Positions 16,418-28,828 of a stretch of 64,000 bases of DNA are shown in pieces. Position numbers and translations under genes: made by a program. How positions within the stretch are numbered: position 1 is the stretch's first letter; each line of letters starts with the position of its first letter. The notes beneath the pieces are model-generated. The model saw only the letters and a list, made by a program, of their open reading frames with translations. It made no database searches and was not told the origin of the DNA. This DNA is from Candidatus Pelagibacter ubique HIMB140 (GTDB lineage: Bacteria; Pseudomonadota; Alphaproteobacteria; Pelagibacterales; Pelagibacteraceae): positions 62,001 to 126,000 of the forward strand of contig NZ_LAMZ01000001.1 in NCBI RefSeq assembly GCF_025558165.1, given 5' to 3'.

Positions 16418-16441
16418 ATACTGATTATTTTTAATCAGTAT
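16418..16441 (+). repeat. Perfect inverted repeat (hairpin) between rplL and rpoB
   Basis: ATACTGATTA (16418-16427) and TAATCAGTAT (16432-16441) form a perfect 10-bp stem with a TTTT loop, in the 56-bp rplL-rpoB gap and 12 nt before the rpoB ATG. No U-run follows, so it is not a standard intrinsic terminator. In E. coli the same junction holds an attenuator and an RNase III site that make rpoBC expressed less than rplJL; an analogous processing role here is an inference. Confidence 0.7.
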
Positions 16442-16453
16442 TAACAAATATAG

Positions 16454-19400
16454 ATGCAATTATCTTTTACTGAAAAGAAAAACATTAGAAAAAGTTTTGG
16501 TAAACTAAAAGAAAGCTTATCAATACCAAATCTTATTGAAGTTCAAAAAAATTCTTACAAAGAATTAACTGAATTCTACGCCGAAACTGAATTAACAAAA
16601 GGTTTTGATAGAGTATTTAAAAGTATTTTTCCAATTGAAGATTTAAACGATAAAGCAACTCTTGAATATGTTTCATACAGGTTAGAAAAACCTAAATTTG
16701 ATGTTGAAGAATGTATAACAAGAGGTTTAACTTATTCTTCAGCTCTTAAATGTACTTTAAGATTAGTTGTTTACGAAATAGATCAAGAGAACAATACTAA
16801 AGATATTTTATCAGCAAAAGAACAAGAAGTTTACATGGGCGAAGTTCCTATGATGACTAATAGTGGGACATTTATCACCAATGGTGTTCAACGTGTTGTT
16901 GTGAACCAAATGCATAGAAGCCCAGGTGTTTTCTTTGATCATGACAAAGGAAAAACACACGCAAGTGGAAAATTATTATTTAATTGTAGAGTAATACCTA
17001 ACAGGGGGTCTTGGTTAGATTTTGAATATGATGTTAAAGATTTTTTATATTTTAAAATTGATAGAAAAAAGAAAATATTTGCTTCAACATTACTTTTAGC
17101 TTTAGGTTTTTCTAAATCAGAAATTGTTGATGAGTTTTATGATAGTGAGCAATACACTTTTGATCCTAAGACAGAAAAATGGAAAACTAAATTTAACCCT
17201 GAGAATTATAAAGCTAAAAACTTTTCAGAAGAAGTAATTGATGCAAAAACTGGTGAAGTAGTAATAAAATTAGGTGATAAAATAAACTTTTTAAATGCAA
17301 AAAAATTAGCTAACGATGGACTTAAAGATATTTTAGTTTCAAGAGAATCTCTTTTTGGAAAATTCTTACATAGAGATGTTAAAGTAAGTGATGAAGAAGA
17401 AGGTACTTTTAAAATTGGTACTGAACTAAATGATACAATTATTCAACAAATATTGGATGGAAATATTCACTCTTTGCAAATATCAGTAACAAATTCCATA
17501 AATAAAGGACCTTATTTATTAACAACTGTTTTAGCAGATAAAAACAACTCTAAAGACGAAGCTATAACTGAAATATATAAAATGCTAAGACCTGGTGAGC
17601 CACCAACAATAGAGATAGCTACTCAAATATTTAATAATCTTTTCTTTAGCTCAGACAGATACGATCTATCTGATGTTGGTAGAGTAAAAATGAATTCAAG
17701 ACTAAACCAAGAGTGCTCTGATAAAATTACGATCTTAAGAAATGATGACATTATTGCAATTATTCACAAAATGTTAGATTTGCGAGATGGTAAGGATGAT
17801 GTTGATGATATTGATCATTTAGGAAATAGAAGAGTACGTTCTGTAGGTGAATTGGTTGAAAACCAAGCGAGAATTGGTGTTTACAGAATGGAAAGGGCTA
17901 TTAAAGAAAAAATGACTACTTTAGATGTTGAGTCTGCGATGCCACAGGATTTAATTAACGCAAAACCACTAACTGTTTCATTGAAAGATTTTTTTGCTAG
18001 CTCTCAACTTTCACAGTTTATGGATCAAACGAATCCATTGTCAGAAATTACACATAAAAGAAGAGTTTCTGCTCTTGGACCAGGTGGACTAACAAGAGAA
18101 AGAGCAGGATTTGAAGTTCGAGACGTTCACCCAACTCATTATGGAAGAATTTGCCCAATTGAGACTCCAGAAGGACCAAACATCGGTTTGATAAATAGTT
18201 TATCAACTTATGCAAAAATAAATAAATATGGCTTTATTGAAAGCCCATATAAAAAAGTAAAAGATGGAGTTGTGCAGGATAAAGTTGAGTATTTATCTGC
18301 AATGGAGGAAACCAAATTTACAATTGCTCAAGCAAATACAAAGTTAGATAAAAATGGAAAGATAATTGAGGAGCTTGTTTCTTGCAGACAAAATTTAAAC
18401 TTCCTTTTATCAAAACCAGATGCAATTGATTATATCGATGTTTCACCAAAACAACTTGTTTCTGTTGCAGCATCTTTAATACCCTTTTTAGAAAATGATG
18501 ATGCTAACAGAGCTCTAATGGGTTCTAACATGATGAGACAAGCAGTTCCTCTTTTAAAACCAGAATCTCCATTGGTTGGTACTGGAATTGAAAGTGATGT
18601 GGCTTTAGACTCTGGTGTAACGATTGTTGCTAAGAGAGATGGAGTTGTAGATAAAATTGATGGTAAGAGAATTGTTATTAAAGTAACAGAAGAAACTGAT
18701 TTTACTGAATCAGGTGTAGATATCTATAACTTGCAAAAATTTAAAAGATCAAACCAAAACACATGTATTAACCAAAGACCACTTGTTAGAGTTGGTGATA
18801 AAGTTAAATCTGGTGATATTATTGCAGATGGTCCATCAACAAAATTAGGTGAATTAGCACTTGGAAAAAATGTAACAGTAGCATTTATGCCATGGCAAGG
18901 TTACAATTTTGAAGACTCAATTTTGATTTCAGAAAGATGTGTAACAGACGATGTATTTACTTCGGTACATATTGAAGAATACGAAATAATGGCAAGAGAC
19001 ACAAAACTTGGAGAAGAAGAAATTACCAGAGATATTCCTAATGTTAACGAGGAAGCTTTAAAAAATCTTGATGAATCAGGAATAGTTTACATTGGAGCTG
19101 AAGTAAACGCTGGTGATATTTTAGTTGGAAAAGTTACACCAAAAGGTGATTCAGCATCTGGACCAGAAGAAAAACTATTAAGATCAATTTTTGGAGAAAA
19201 AGCTATTGATGTTACTGATACATCTTTGAGAATGTCACGAGGTGCTAGTGGTACAGTTGTTGATGTAAGAGTATTTAACAGACATGGTATTGAAAAAGAC
19301 GAAAGATCAATAACTATTGAAAGAGCTGAAATTGAACAAGTTCAGCAAGATAAATTAGTAGAGGAAGAAATTTTAGAGAGAAGCATTAAACAAAGAGCTT

Positions 19401-20539
19401 CACAAATTTTATCAGGATCATCATTAACTAAAAAAGTAAAAGATTTATCTGAAGGAACAAAACTTGATTTTGATATAATTAATAATCTTTCTATAAATGA
19501 TGTATTTAAAATAACAGTTGGAAATGTAAATGATGAAGCAACGTTGGCACAACTTAAAGATCAATACAACAAAGCAAAACAAGACATTACTGAAAGATTC
19601 GAAGATAAAGTTTTAAAAATTAGAAGTGGTGATGATTTATTACCAAGTGTTATGAAAATGGTAAAAGTTTTTGTAGCAATTAAGAGAAGATTAAGACCAG
19701 GTGATAAAATGTCAGGAAGACATGGTAATAAGGGTGTTGTTAGTAAAATAGTTCCGGTTGAAGATATGCCATACAGAGAAGATGGTAGACCAGTAGATAT
19801 TGTTTTAAATCCTCTAGGTGTTCCAAGCAGGATGAATGTAGGTCAAATTTTAGAAACTCACCTAGGTTGGGCTTGTAAAGAATTTGGTGAACAGATTAAA
19901 AATTTAGTTAATGAAAATAACAAAAAAATAGAAAGAACTGAAAAAATAGAAAAGTTTTTAAAATCTGTTTATGGAGAAGATACTTTCAATGAAAAAGTAG
20001 ACAAATTAAGTAAGAACGAATTTAAAGACCTGTGTGAAAATCTACAAAATGGTATTGCAATATCAACACCTGTTTTTGATGGGGCTAAAGAGAAAAATGT
20101 AACTGACATGTTAGAGTTAGCTAACCTGCCTGGATCTGGTCAAACTTATTTGTGGGATGGAAGAACCGGAGAAAAATTTGATAGACCAGTTACTGTTGGA
20201 ATAATTTATATGTTGAAACTTCATCACTTGGTTGAAGATAAAATTCATGCAAGATCTACAGGTCCTTACAGTTTGGTTACACAACAACCTCTTGGTGGTA
20301 AAGCACAATTAGGTGGTCAAAGATTTGGAGAAATGGAAGTGTGGGCTCTTGAAGCTTACGGAGCCTCTTATACTTTACAAGAAATTTTGACTGTAAAATC
20401 CGATGATGTTGCTGGGAGAGTTAAAGTTTACGAAACTATAGTTAAAGGTGAAGAGAATTTCGAGTCTGGTATTCCAGAGTCATTTAACGTCTTAGTTAAA
20501 GAAATTAAATCATTAGCATTAAACGTGGAGCTTAATTAA
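16454..20539 (+). CDS. rpoB: RNA polymerase beta subunit
   Basis: 1361 residues, close to E. coli (1342). The rifampicin-site region is intact and of sensitive type: [20 protein letters not shown] followed by [11 protein letters not shown], with the Q, D, H and S residues most often changed in resistant mutants all in the usual state. [20 protein letters not shown] and the C-terminal [13 protein letters not shown] are also typical. The start follows a 12-nt AT-rich stretch after the hairpin and has no obvious Shine-Dalgarno sequence. The stop overlaps rpoC by one base. Confidence 0.99.
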   Translation: MQLSFTEKKNIRKSFGKLKESLSIPNLIEVQKNSYKELTEFYAETELTKGFDRVFKSIFPIEDLNDKATLEYVSYRLEKPKFDVEECITRGLTYSSALKCTLRLVVYEIDQENNTKDILSAKEQEVYMGEVPMMTNSGTFITNGVQRVVVNQMHRSPGVFFDHDKGKTHASGKLLFNCRVIPNRGSWLDFEYDVKDFLYFKIDRKKKIFASTLLLALGFSKSEIVDEFYDSEQYTFDPKTEKWKTKFNPENYKAKNFSEEVIDAKTGEVVIKLGDKINFLNAKKLANDGLKDILVSRESLFGKFLHRDVKVSDEEEGTFKIGTELNDTIIQQILDGNIHSLQISVTNSINKGPYLLTTVLADKNNSKDEAITEIYKMLRPGEPPTIEIATQIFNNLFFSSDRYDLSDVGRVKMNSRLNQECSDKITILRNDDIIAIIHKMLDLRDGKDDVDDIDHLGNRRVRSVGELVENQARIGVYRMERAIKEKMTTLDVESAMPQDLINAKPLTVSLKDFFASSQLSQFMDQTNPLSEITHKRRVSALGPGGLTRERAGFEVRDVHPTHYGRICPIETPEGPNIGLINSLSTYAKINKYGFIESPYKKVKDGVVQDKVEYLSAMEETKFTIAQANTKLDKNGKIIEELVSCRQNLNFLLSKPDAIDYIDVSPKQLVSVAASLIPFLENDDANRALMGSNMMRQAVPLLKPESPLVGTGIESDVALDSGVTIVAKRDGVVDKIDGKRIVIKVTEETDFTESGVDIYNLQKFKRSNQNTCINQRPLVRVGDKVKSGDIIADGPSTKLGELALGKNVTVAFMPWQGYNFEDSILISERCVTDDVFTSVHIEEYEIMARDTKLGEEEITRDIPNVNEEALKNLDESGIVYIGAEVNAGDILVGKVTPKGDSASGPEEKLLRSIFGEKAIDVTDTSLRMSRGASGTVVDVRVFNRHGIEKDERSITIERAEIEQVQQDKLVEEEILERSIKQRASQILSGSSLTKKVKDLSEGTKLDFDIINNLSINDVFKITVGNVNDEATLAQLKDQYNKAKQDITERFEDKVLKIRSGDDLLPSVMKMVKVFVAIKRRLRPGDKMSGRHGNKGVVSKIVPVEDMPYREDGRPVDIVLNPLGVPSRMNVGQILETHLGWACKEFGEQIKNLVNENNKKIERTEKIEKFLKSVYGEDTFNEKVDKLSKNEFKDLCENLQNGIAISTPVFDGAKEKNVTDMLELANLPGSGQTYLWDGRTGEKFDRPVTVGIIYMLKLHHLVEDKIHARSTGPYSLVTQQPLGGKAQLGGQRFGEMEVWALEAYGASYTLQEILTVKSDDVAGRVKVYETIVKGEENFESGIPESFNVLVKEIKSLALNVELN

Positions 20540-23500
20540 TGAAAAAAGAATTAACTGATTTATTTAAAGGTAGTGAAATTTCTGAAGCACAGAATTTTAA
20601 TAGTATAAAAATTTCTTTAGCTAGTCCTGAGAAAATTAAATCTTGGACATTTGGTGAAATTAAAAAACCAGAAACTATAAATTATAGAACTTTTAGACCC
20701 GAGAAAGATGGTCTATTCTGCGCAAGAATTTTTGGACCAATCAAAGATTACGAATGTTTATGCGGAAAGTATAAACGAATGAAATTTAGAGGTATTATCT
20801 GCGAAAAATGTGGCGTTGAAGTAACAAAATCTAATGTAAGAAGAGAGAGAATGGGCCACATTAATCTTGCAACTCCTGTGGCACATATTTGGTTCTTGAA
20901 ATCATTACCAAGTAGAATTGCACTTGCGGTAGATATGAAGTTGAAAGAGATCGAGAGAGTTCTTTATTTTGAAAACTTTATAGTAATCGAACCGGGATTA
21001 ACTGGTTTGCAAAAAAACCAACTTTTAAATGAAGAAGAATTAGCTAAATATCAAGATGAATTTGGAGAAGAAAGCTTTACCGCAGGTATTGGAGCAGAAG
21101 CTGTTCTTGAGATGTTAAAAAGTCTTGACTTAGAATTAGAAAGAAAAAATCTTGTTAGCTTTATTAAAGAGACTAAATCTAAAGTTAATGAAGAAAGAGC
21201 AATTAAGAGACTAAAATTAATAGAGTCATTTATCGAAACTGGTCAAAAACCGGAGTGGATGATTATGACAGTGGTTCCAGTTATTCCACCAGAATTAAGA
21301 CCTTTGGTTCCGTTAGATGGTGGTAGATTTGCTACTTCAGATCTTAACGACCTATACAGAAGAGTTATTAACAGAAATAATAGATTAAAAAGATTAATGG
21401 ATCTTAAAGCTCCTGACATCATTGTTAGAAATGAAAAAAGAATGCTTCAAGAGTCTGTTGATGCTCTTTTTGATAATGGAAGAAGAGGTCGTGTTATTAC
21501 TGGAACAGGTAAAAGACCACTTAAATCTCTTGCAGAAATGCTTAAAGGTAAGCAGGGTAGATTTAGACAAAACTTATTAGGAAAAAGGGTAGATTACTCT
21601 GGAAGATCAGTAATCGTTGTTGGTCCAGACTTAAAATTACATGAGTGTGGATTACCAAAAAAAATGGCTTTGGAATTATTTAAACCATTTTTATACGCAA
21701 GATTAAATAAATTAGGTTTAGCATCTACAATTAAACAAGCAAAAAAATTAGTAGAGAAAGAAACTAATGCTGTATGGGATGCATTAGAGTTAATCGTAAG
21801 AGAACACCCTGTTTTATTAAACAGAGCACCAACACTTCATAGACTTGGTGTTCAAGCTTTTGAACCAAAATTAATTGAAGGTGATGCAATTGAGCTACAC
21901 CCTTTAACTTGTGCAGCTTTTAATGCTGATTTTGATGGTGACCAAATGGCTGTTCATGTACCTTTAAGTTTAGAAGCTCAGTTGGAAGCAAGAATATTAA
22001 TGCTATCAACGAACAATATTCTATCTCCTTCAAATGGTAAACCTATAATCGTTCCAAGTCAGGATATGATTTTAGGAATATATTATCTTTCACAGGAACC
22101 AGTAACGGATAAACCATCTGGATACTTTACTAATTCTGATCAAATAGAGTTTGCATTATCTTCAGGCGAAATTAACGTTCATAGCACTATTATTTCAAGA
22201 TATGAAACTGTTGACGAACAAGGAAATAAGAAGATTGAAAAATATACATCAACTGCGGGAAGATTTTTATTAGCCAACCTATTACCAAAAAATAGCAATA
22301 TTAAATTTTCATTAGTTGATAGATTGCTACCAAAAAAAGTTGTTTCTGAAATAATTGATGTGGTTTTTAGATTCTGTGGTCAGAAAACGACAGTTATTTT
22401 CTGTGATAAACTTAAAGATTTAGGATTTAAGCATGCATTTAAAGCAGGAATTTCATTTGGAAAAGATGATTTAATTATTCCTGAAAATAAAACTCAATTA
22501 ATTGATGATACTAAAAAATTAATTGCAGATTATGAAACTCAATATGCCGAAGGTTTGATTACAAGAGGCGAAAAGTACAACAAGGTTGTCGACGCATGGT
22601 CTAAATGTACTGATAAAGTTGCGGGTGAAATGATGAAAAGAATTTCTGCAACTGAAAAAACAGAAGAGGGTTTAAAAATAAATTCAGTATTTATGATGGC
22701 TGATAGCGGTGCTAGAGGTTCAGCAGCGCAAATGAAACAATTAGCTGGTATGAGAGGATTAATTGCAAAACCTTCAGGTGAAATTATTGAAAGTCCAATT
22801 ATCTCTAACTTTAAAGAAGGTCTAACAGCTTTAGAGTATTTTAATTCTACACACGGAGCAAGAAAAGGATTAGCAGATACTGCGCTTAAAACAGCAAGCT
22901 CTGGATATTTAACAAGAAGATTGTGTGATGTTGCTCAAGATTTAACAGTAACAAAAATTAAATGTGAAGAACCAGGCTTTATTGAACTATCAGAGATCTT
23001 AGAAGGTGGTAATGTAGTTGTTAGTTTAGCAGAAAGAGCACTAGGTAGAGTTACAGCTGCTGAAGTGAAAAATCCTTTAAGCGGTGAGGTAATAATTAAA
23101 AAGTCAGAAATGATTGACGAAGCAGGTTGTGATAAAATTGATGCAGCAGGTGTTAAATCTATAAAAGTTTATTCAGTAATGACTTGTAGTTCTAAAGAAG
23201 GTGTTTGTGCTACTTGTTACGGAAGAGACTTATCTAGAGGTAAAATGGTACATGTAGGTGAAGCAATTGGTATGATTTCAGCTCAATCAATTGGAGAACC
23301 GGGTACGCAGTTAACGATGAGAACATTCCACGTTGGGGGAACAGCTTCAGTTAAACAAGATAACCAAATTATCAGCAAAAGCGATGGAACATTGAAAATT
23401 ATTAACTCAAATATTTTAGAAGATTCTAAAAAGAATTTAATTGTTATGGGAAGAAATACACAACTTTCTATTGAGGATGATAAAGGAGTTCAAATAGCAG

Positions 23501-24711
23501 TTTATAAAGTTGCTTATGGATCAAGATTGTTTTTTAATAATGGAGATAAAGTTAAAGCAAATACAAAAATTTGTGAGTGGGATCCATATACAACTCCAGT
23601 TATTGCTGAAAAGAGTGGTATTGCAAGTTATGTTGATTTGATAGATGGTGTTTCAATTCAAGAAACTACTGATGATGCAACTGGTATATCATCAAAATCT
23701 GTGATTGATTGGAGAGGTCAATCTAAAAGTACAGATTTAAAACCAAGAATTACTTTAAGAGATGAAAAAGGAAATGTAATTAAAAAAGCTGATGATAATG
23801 AAGCTAGATATTACTTAGTACCAGATTCGATTTTATCAATTAAAGATGGTCAAAAAGTTTATGCCGGTGATGTTATTGCAAGATTGCCTAAAGAGACAAC
23901 AAAAACTAAAGATATTACTGGAGGTCTACCAAGAGTAGCTGAACTTTTTGAAGCTAGAAAAGCTAAGGACAGTGCTATTATTGCTGAAAATGATGGAAGT
24001 GTTGTTTTTGGAAAAGAAGTTAGAGGTAAACAAAGAATTTCGATTGTTCCTGAAGACGGATCAGAACCATCAAATTATTTAATTCCAAAAGGAAAACACA
24101 TTAACTTTAATCCTGGTGAAAAAATTCAAAAAGGTGAATATCTTTTAGATGGACAGCCATTACCGCATGATATTTTAAGAATTTTAGGCATTAAAGAATT
24201 AACAGAATATTTTGTTAATCAAGTTCAAGAAGTATATCGATTACAAGGTGTAATTATTAACGATAAACATATTGAAACAATTCTAAGACAAATGCTTAAG
24301 AAAGTTGAAGTTAAGGTATCTGGAGATTCAAGTTATTTACCAGGAGAAGTGGTTGATAGAATCAAGTTTGATAATACTAATGAAAAATTAGTTGCTGAAG
24401 GCAAAACTCCTGCAGTTGGAGAAAGAGTTTTAATGGGTATTACTAAAGCTTCACTTCAAACAGAATCATTCATTTCTGCTGCATCTTTCCAAGAGACAAC
24501 AAGAGTATTAACAGATGCTGCAATTAAAGGGAAGGTTGATCCATTAAACGGTTTAAAAGAGAACGTAATTGTTGGAAGATTAGTTCCTGCTGGTACGGGT
24601 AATATCAAGAACAGATGGAACAACAAGGCCTTGGAAGATGATAATAGCTTCTTAGCAGAACAGGATAAACTTGAAGCTTCTGAGCCTGAAGAAACACAAG
24701 TAAATCAATAA
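20539..24711 (+). CDS. rpoC: RNA polymerase beta' subunit
   Basis: 1390 residues. The N-terminal zinc site has Cys73, Cys75, Cys88 and Cys91; the catalytic magnesium loop is [16 protein letters not shown]; a second cysteine cluster is [19 protein letters not shown], followed by the trigger-loop region ([18 protein letters not shown]). The C terminus ends in an acidic tail. The chain is complete and follows rpoB with a 1-bp overlap. Confidence 0.99.
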   Translation: MKKELTDLFKGSEISEAQNFNSIKISLASPEKIKSWTFGEIKKPETINYRTFRPEKDGLFCARIFGPIKDYECLCGKYKRMKFRGIICEKCGVEVTKSNVRRERMGHINLATPVAHIWFLKSLPSRIALAVDMKLKEIERVLYFENFIVIEPGLTGLQKNQLLNEEELAKYQDEFGEESFTAGIGAEAVLEMLKSLDLELERKNLVSFIKETKSKVNEERAIKRLKLIESFIETGQKPEWMIMTVVPVIPPELRPLVPLDGGRFATSDLNDLYRRVINRNNRLKRLMDLKAPDIIVRNEKRMLQESVDALFDNGRRGRVITGTGKRPLKSLAEMLKGKQGRFRQNLLGKRVDYSGRSVIVVGPDLKLHECGLPKKMALELFKPFLYARLNKLGLASTIKQAKKLVEKETNAVWDALELIVREHPVLLNRAPTLHRLGVQAFEPKLIEGDAIELHPLTCAAFNADFDGDQMAVHVPLSLEAQLEARILMLSTNNILSPSNGKPIIVPSQDMILGIYYLSQEPVTDKPSGYFTNSDQIEFALSSGEINVHSTIISRYETVDEQGNKKIEKYTSTAGRFLLANLLPKNSNIKFSLVDRLLPKKVVSEIIDVVFRFCGQKTTVIFCDKLKDLGFKHAFKAGISFGKDDLIIPENKTQLIDDTKKLIADYETQYAEGLITRGEKYNKVVDAWSKCTDKVAGEMMKRISATEKTEEGLKINSVFMMADSGARGSAAQMKQLAGMRGLIAKPSGEIIESPIISNFKEGLTALEYFNSTHGARKGLADTALKTASSGYLTRRLCDVAQDLTVTKIKCEEPGFIELSEILEGGNVVVSLAERALGRVTAAEVKNPLSGEVIIKKSEMIDEAGCDKIDAAGVKSIKVYSVMTCSSKEGVCATCYGRDLSRGKMVHVGEAIGMISAQSIGEPGTQLTMRTFHVGGTASVKQDNQIISKSDGTLKIINSNILEDSKKNLIVMGRNTQLSIEDDKGVQIAVYKVAYGSRLFFNNGDKVKANTKICEWDPYTTPVIAEKSGIASYVDLIDGVSIQETTDDATGISSKSVIDWRGQSKSTDLKPRITLRDEKGNVIKKADDNEARYYLVPDSILSIKDGQKVYAGDVIARLPKETTKTKDITGGLPRVAELFEARKAKDSAIIAENDGSVVFGKEVRGKQRISIVPEDGSEPSNYLIPKGKHINFNPGEKIQKGEYLLDGQPLPHDILRILGIKELTEYFVNQVQEVYRLQGVIINDKHIETILRQMLKKVEVKVSGDSSYLPGEVVDRIKFDNTNEKLVAEGKTPAVGERVLMGITKASLQTESFISAASFQETTRVLTDAAIKGKVDPLNGLKENVIVGRLVPAGTGNIKNRWNNKALEDDNSFLAEQDKLEASEPEETQVNQ

Positions 24712-24880
24712 AAAAATCACCTAAAAATTGCAGTTTTAGTTTGACAATAGCTCATTAATAAGTATTTTGGCGATGTTTTTGGTTGGAATGTAGTGCTCTT
24801 GAGGTACTAAACGCTGCCACAAAATAACCTGTCAGTTATTTTCATCTCAAAAATAAATTAATTAATTTTAAAAAAAAATT
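24712..24880 (+). promoter_or_regulatory. rpoC-rpsL spacer with candidate structured mRNA leader
   Basis: This 169-bp gap is the longest non-genic stretch in the window. It holds a promoter-like element, then about 105 nt of leader before rpsL. Two hairpins can be drawn: TAGTGCT/GGTACTA (24791-24809, loop CTTGA, two G-T pairs) and a perfect 8-bp AAAATAAC/GTTATTTT stem (24821-24842, loop CTGTCA). GGC at about 24769 and GCC at about 24816 could close the first into a larger domain. The leader then turns into pure AT before the ATG. A ribosomal-protein autoregulatory site is a reasonable guess; no family is identified. Confidence 0.5.
24741..24768 (+). promoter_or_regulatory. Candidate promoter for the rpsL-rpsG-fusA run
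   Basis: A consensus -35 box TTGACA (24741-24746), 16-nt spacer and TATTTT (24763-24768). It is the best -35 match I found in the window and lies in its largest spacer, 113 bp before the rpsL ATG. It would allow transcription of the str/S10/spc genes independently of rpoBC. Confidence 0.6.
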
Positions 24881-25252
24881 ATGCCAACTATTAATCAGTT
24901 GTTAAGAAAAAAAAGAGTTAAACAAGTTTCAAGGAACAAAGTTCCTGCTTTACAAAAGCAACCTTTAAAAAGAGGTGTTTGTGTTAAAGTTTATACAACC
25001 ACTCCAAAAAAACCAAACTCTGCATTAAGAAAAGTTGCTAGAGTTAGATTGTCAAACGGTTTTGAAGTAACTGCTTATATTCCAGGCGAGGGACATAACT
25101 TACAAGAACACTCAGTAGTTCTAATTAGAGGTGGAAGGGTTAAAGATTTACCTGGTGTTAGATATCATATCTTAAGAGGAAATTTAGATACTCAAGGTGT
25201 TGCAAATAGAAAACAGAGAAGATCTTTATACGGAACAAAAAAAGGTAAATAA
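24881..25252 (+). CDS. rpsL: 30S ribosomal protein S12
   Basis: 123 residues. It lies at the decoding centre. [16 protein letters not shown] (from residue 40) and [13 protein letters not shown] contain the lysines whose change gives streptomycin resistance elsewhere; both are in the sensitive state. First gene of the str block, with a structured leader upstream; the stop overlaps rpsG by one base. Confidence 0.99.
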   Translation: MPTINQLLRKKRVKQVSRNKVPALQKQPLKRGVCVKVYTTTPKKPNSALRKVARVRLSNGFEVTAYIPGEGHNLQEHSVVLIRGGRVKDLPGVRYHILRGNLDTQGVANRKQRRSLYGTKKGK

Positions 25253-25722
25253 TGTCTAGAAAAAAAACTCAACCCAAAAAAAATATAGTTCCTGATCCAA
25301 AGTTTAATTCAACTATAATTCCAAAATTAATAAACAACATTATGTATGATGGCAAAAGAGGTATTGCTGCAAAAATAGTTTATGAAGCAATAGATAAAAT
25401 CAAAACAAAAACTAAAGATGAACCAATAAATATTTTCAATGAAGCGATTAACAATATCAAACCAACTGTAGAAGTTAGATCACGAAGAGTAGGTGGTGCA
25501 ACATACCAAGTGCCAGTTGAGGTAAAAAGTAAAAGAGCTCAAGCACTTGCAATAAGATGGTTAGTTGATTCAGCAAGAAAAAGAAAAGACAAACACATGG
25601 CAGATAAAATTTTTAACGAACTGTATGATGCTTATGAAAAAAAAGGTGCTGCAGTAAAAAAAAGAGAGGATGTTCATAAAATGGCAGAGTCTAATAAGGC
25701 ATTTGCACATTTTAGATGGTAA
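25252..25722 (+). CDS. rpsG: 30S ribosomal protein S7
   Basis: 156 residues. It nucleates 16S 3'-domain assembly. Signature VEVRSRRVGGATYQVPVEV is in the middle, and AIRWLVDSARKR and MAESNKAFAHFRW near the end. Starts at the last base of the rpsL stop and ends 6 bp before fusA. Confidence 0.98.
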   Translation: MSRKKTQPKKNIVPDPKFNSTIIPKLINNIMYDGKRGIAAKIVYEAIDKIKTKTKDEPINIFNEAINNIKPTVEVRSRRVGGATYQVPVEVKSKRAQALAIRWLVDSARKRKDKHMADKIFNELYDAYEKKGAAVKKREDVHKMAESNKAFAHFRW

Positions 25723-25728
25723 AGAATT

Positions 25729-27807
25729 ATGGCTAGAACTCATACATTAGATAAATATAGAAACATTGGGATCATGGCCCACATAGACGCTGGTAAAACA
25801 ACTACTACAGAAAGAATTTTATATTATACAGGAAAAAGCCATAAAATTGGTGAAGTACATGATGGTGCAGCAACAATGGACTGGATGGAGCAGGAACAAG
25901 AAAGAGGTATCACAATTACTTCTGCAGCAACAACTTGTTTCTGGAATGACCACAGAGTTAATATAATTGATACTCCAGGCCACGTAGATTTTACAATTGA
26001 AGTAGAAAGATCTTTAAAAGTATTAGATGGTGCTGTGGCTGTATTTGATGGAGTTGCTGGTGTAGAACCTCAATCTGAGACAGTATGGAGACAAGCAGAC
26101 AAATATAAAGTTCCGAGAATTTGTTTTGTAAATAAACTTGATAGAACTGGTGCAGATTTCTTTAGATGTGTTGATATGATCAGAGATAGATTGGGTGCTA
26201 AACCATTAGTTTTACAAGTACCTATTGGAATTGAAGCTTCTTTAACTGGTGTTGTTGACCTAGTTAAAATGAAAGCTCAAGTATGGAAAAATGAAGCATT
26301 AGGTGCTGAGTGGGAATATAAAGATATACCTGATGATTTAAAAGAAATTTCAGAAAAATACAGAACTGAATTAATTGAGTCTGCAGTTGAGCAAGACGAA
26401 AAGTTAATGGAAGCGTATTTAAATGGCGATGAAATTAAAGAGGAAGATTTAGTTAAGTGCATTAGAAAAGGAACTTTAAATTTTAGCTTTGTTCCTGTTT
26501 TAACTGGTTCAGCTTTTAAAAATAAAGGTGTTCAGCCTTTATTAGATGCAGTTATTAATTACCTTCCAAGTCCAGTGGATATTGGATCTATCAAAGGAAC
26601 TAAACTTGGTTCAGATGATGAAATTGAAATGAAATTCGAGGATGGATCATCTTTTTCAGGTTTAGCATTTAAAGTTGCGAATGATCCATTTGTTGGTTCA
26701 TTAACATTTGTTAGAATTTATTCTGGTACAATTAAATCAGGTACTGCTGTGTACAATTCTTCATCAGATAAAGAAGAAAGAGTTGGTCGTATGCTTTTAA
26801 TGCATGCAAATTCTAGAGAAGATATTAAAGAAGCAAATGCAGGTGATATTGTTTCTTTGGCAGGTTTAAAAAATACTATGACAGGTCATACTTTGTGTGA
26901 CAAAGAAAATCCTGTTTTATTAGAACCAATGGAATTTCCTGAACCAGTAATTGAAATTGCTGTTGAGCCTAAAACAAAAGGTGACCAAGAAAAAATGGGT
27001 GAAGCTTTAGCAAGATTAGCTAAAGAAGATCCTTCATTTAGAGTTTCATCTGATGAGGAATCTGGTCAGACAATCATCAAAGGAATGGGTGAGCTTCATT
27101 TAGATATTATTGTTGATCGTATGAAAAGAGAATTTAAAGTTGAAGCAAATGTTGGTGCTCCACAAGTTGCTTACAGGGAGACAATAGAAAAATCAGCTGA
27201 ATTTGAATATATACATAAAAAACAAAGTGGTGGTGCTGGCCAATTCGCTAAAGTAAAATTATTTGTTGAACCTCAGGATCCAGGTAAAGGTAGAGAGGTA
27301 GAAAGTGCTATTAAAGGTGGAGCTATTCCAAAAGAATTTATACCTGGTGTTGAAAAAGGTATTGAGACAGTTTCAGATAGTGGGATATTAGCAGGGTTTC
27401 CTATGATTGATTACAAAGTAACGATTGTTGACGGTTTACATCATGATGTAGACTCAAGTGTTCTAGCATTTGAACTTGCTAGCAGAGCATGTTTTAAAGA
27501 AGCTTGTACACAAGGTGGATTAAAGCTTTTAGAGCCTATTATGAGAGTGGAAGTTGTTACTCCAGAAGATTATATGGGCGATGTAATTGGTGATTTAAAC
27601 AGTAGAAGAGGCCAAATTAGCACTCAAGAGCAAAGAGGTAATGCAACTGTAATCACGGCAATGGTTCCTTTAGCAAATATGTTTGGTTACATAAACAATC
27701 TAAGATCAATGTCTCAAGGAAGAGCACAATATTCAATGTTCTTTGATCATTATTCTAAAGTTCCACAAAATGTTCAAGACGAAGTAACTAAAAAGGTAGC
27801 AGGTTAA
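25729..27807 (+). CDS. fusA: Translation elongation factor EF-G
   Basis: 692 residues. It is the translocation GTPase. P-loop [13 protein letters not shown] begins at residue 17; DTPGHVDFT and [10 protein letters not shown] are the G3 and G4 motifs; domain IV has the usual [11 protein letters not shown]. Five domains are complete. The stop overlaps rpsJ by one base, which joins the str block directly to the S10 block with no tuf copy and no S10 leader between. Confidence 0.99.
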   Translation: MARTHTLDKYRNIGIMAHIDAGKTTTTERILYYTGKSHKIGEVHDGAATMDWMEQEQERGITITSAATTCFWNDHRVNIIDTPGHVDFTIEVERSLKVLDGAVAVFDGVAGVEPQSETVWRQADKYKVPRICFVNKLDRTGADFFRCVDMIRDRLGAKPLVLQVPIGIEASLTGVVDLVKMKAQVWKNEALGAEWEYKDIPDDLKEISEKYRTELIESAVEQDEKLMEAYLNGDEIKEEDLVKCIRKGTLNFSFVPVLTGSAFKNKGVQPLLDAVINYLPSPVDIGSIKGTKLGSDDEIEMKFEDGSSFSGLAFKVANDPFVGSLTFVRIYSGTIKSGTAVYNSSSDKEERVGRMLLMHANSREDIKEANAGDIVSLAGLKNTMTGHTLCDKENPVLLEPMEFPEPVIEIAVEPKTKGDQEKMGEALARLAKEDPSFRVSSDEESGQTIIKGMGELHLDIIVDRMKREFKVEANVGAPQVAYRETIEKSAEFEYIHKKQSGGAGQFAKVKLFVEPQDPGKGREVESAIKGGAIPKEFIPGVEKGIETVSDSGILAGFPMIDYKVTIVDGLHHDVDSSVLAFELASRACFKEACTQGGLKLLEPIMRVEVVTPEDYMGDVIGDLNSRRGQISTQEQRGNATVITAMVPLANMFGYINNLRSMSQGRAQYSMFFDHYSKVPQNVQDEVTKKVAG

Positions 27808-28115
27808 TGGAAAAACAAAATATTAGAATTAAATTAAGAGCATACGACAATAAAGTTTTAGATGCTTCTACCGAAGAAATAGTAAATACAGTTAAAAGAA
27901 CTGGAGCTACTATAAAAGGACCAATACCACTTCCTACTAGAATTGAAAGATATACAGTTTTAAGATCTCCACACATTGATAAAAAAAGTAGAGAGCAATT
28001 CGAGTCTAGAACTCACAAAAGATTAATCGACATTATAGAACCAACACCACAAACGGTAGAAGCTTTAATGAAATTAGACTTGGCCTCAGGCGTAGATGTG
28101 GAGATAAAAATTTAA
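27807..28115 (+). CDS. rpsJ: 30S ribosomal protein S10
   Basis: 102 residues, standard length, starting [19 protein letters not shown] and including the family stretch [20 protein letters not shown]. Besides its ribosomal place, S10 (NusE) binds NusB in antitermination and can link the ribosome to NusG. First gene of the S10 block, but it lacks a separate leader because it overlaps fusA. Confidence 0.98.
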   Translation: MEKQNIRIKLRAYDNKVLDASTEEIVNTVKRTGATIKGPIPLPTRIERYTVLRSPHIDKKSREQFESRTHKRLIDIIEPTPQTVEALMKLDLASGVDVEIKI

Positions 28116-28117
28116 TT

Positions 28118-28828
28118 ATGAGCGAGATAGCTTTATTAGGTAAGAAAATTGGCATGACTAGAGAATTTTATAAATCTGGTCAGTTAGTGCCTGTTACAGT
28201 TCTTAAAGTTGAAAAAGCTAGGGTTATTCAAGTAATTGAGGAAGAAAAAAGAGGTTACAAAGCTGTTCAACTTGGATATGGAAAAATAAAAAATTCAAAA
28301 TTAACAAAAGCAATGAAAGGTGTTTTTGCAAAGAAAAACACTGAAGCTAAGAAAAAATTAAAAGAATTTAGAGTAAACGATATTTCTGCTTACAAAGAAG
28401 GAAATGAATTTGGTTTAGAAATTTTTAAAGATATAAAATTTGTAGACACAAGATCAAAAACGATTGGTAAAGGTTTTGCTGGTGCAATGAAGAGACATAA
28501 TTTTGGGGGCTTAAGAGCCAGCCACGGTGTTTCTATTTCTCATAGAGCTCATGGTTCAACAGGACACAGTCAAGATCCAGGTAAAGTTTTTAAAGGAAAA
28601 AAAATGGCTGGTCATATGGGTGATAAGTTAAGAACAATGCAAAATATCGAAATAATAAAAACAGATTTAGAAAATGAGTTACTGTATTTAAAGGGATCTA
28701 TTCCAGGATCAAAAAATGCTGAAGTGATGGTTAAAAAATCAGTAAAAAATATAAACAAAATGACAATCAGTGAAAAACAAGCTGCTGCTGAGGAAGCAAA
28801 AAAAACACCAGATAAAAAGAAAAAATAA
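28118..28828 (+). CDS. rplC: 50S ribosomal protein L3
   Basis: 236 residues, about 27 longer than E. coli L3 (209). Family marks are LLGKKIGMTREF near the start and GFAGAMKRHNFGGLRASHG in the middle; the loop region with SHRAHGSTG reaches the peptidyl-transferase centre. The extra length is partly a lysine/alanine-rich C-terminal tail (EKQAAAEEAKKTPDKKKK) that is probably disordered. One-base overlap with rplD. Confidence 0.98.
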   Translation: MSEIALLGKKIGMTREFYKSGQLVPVTVLKVEKARVIQVIEEEKRGYKAVQLGYGKIKNSKLTKAMKGVFAKKNTEAKKKLKEFRVNDISAYKEGNEFGLEIFKDIKFVDTRSKTIGKGFAGAMKRHNFGGLRASHGVSISHRAHGSTGHSQDPGKVFKGKKMAGHMGDKLRTMQNIEIIKTDLENELLYLKGSIPGSKNAEVMVKKSVKNINKMTISEKQAAAEEAKKTPDKKKK

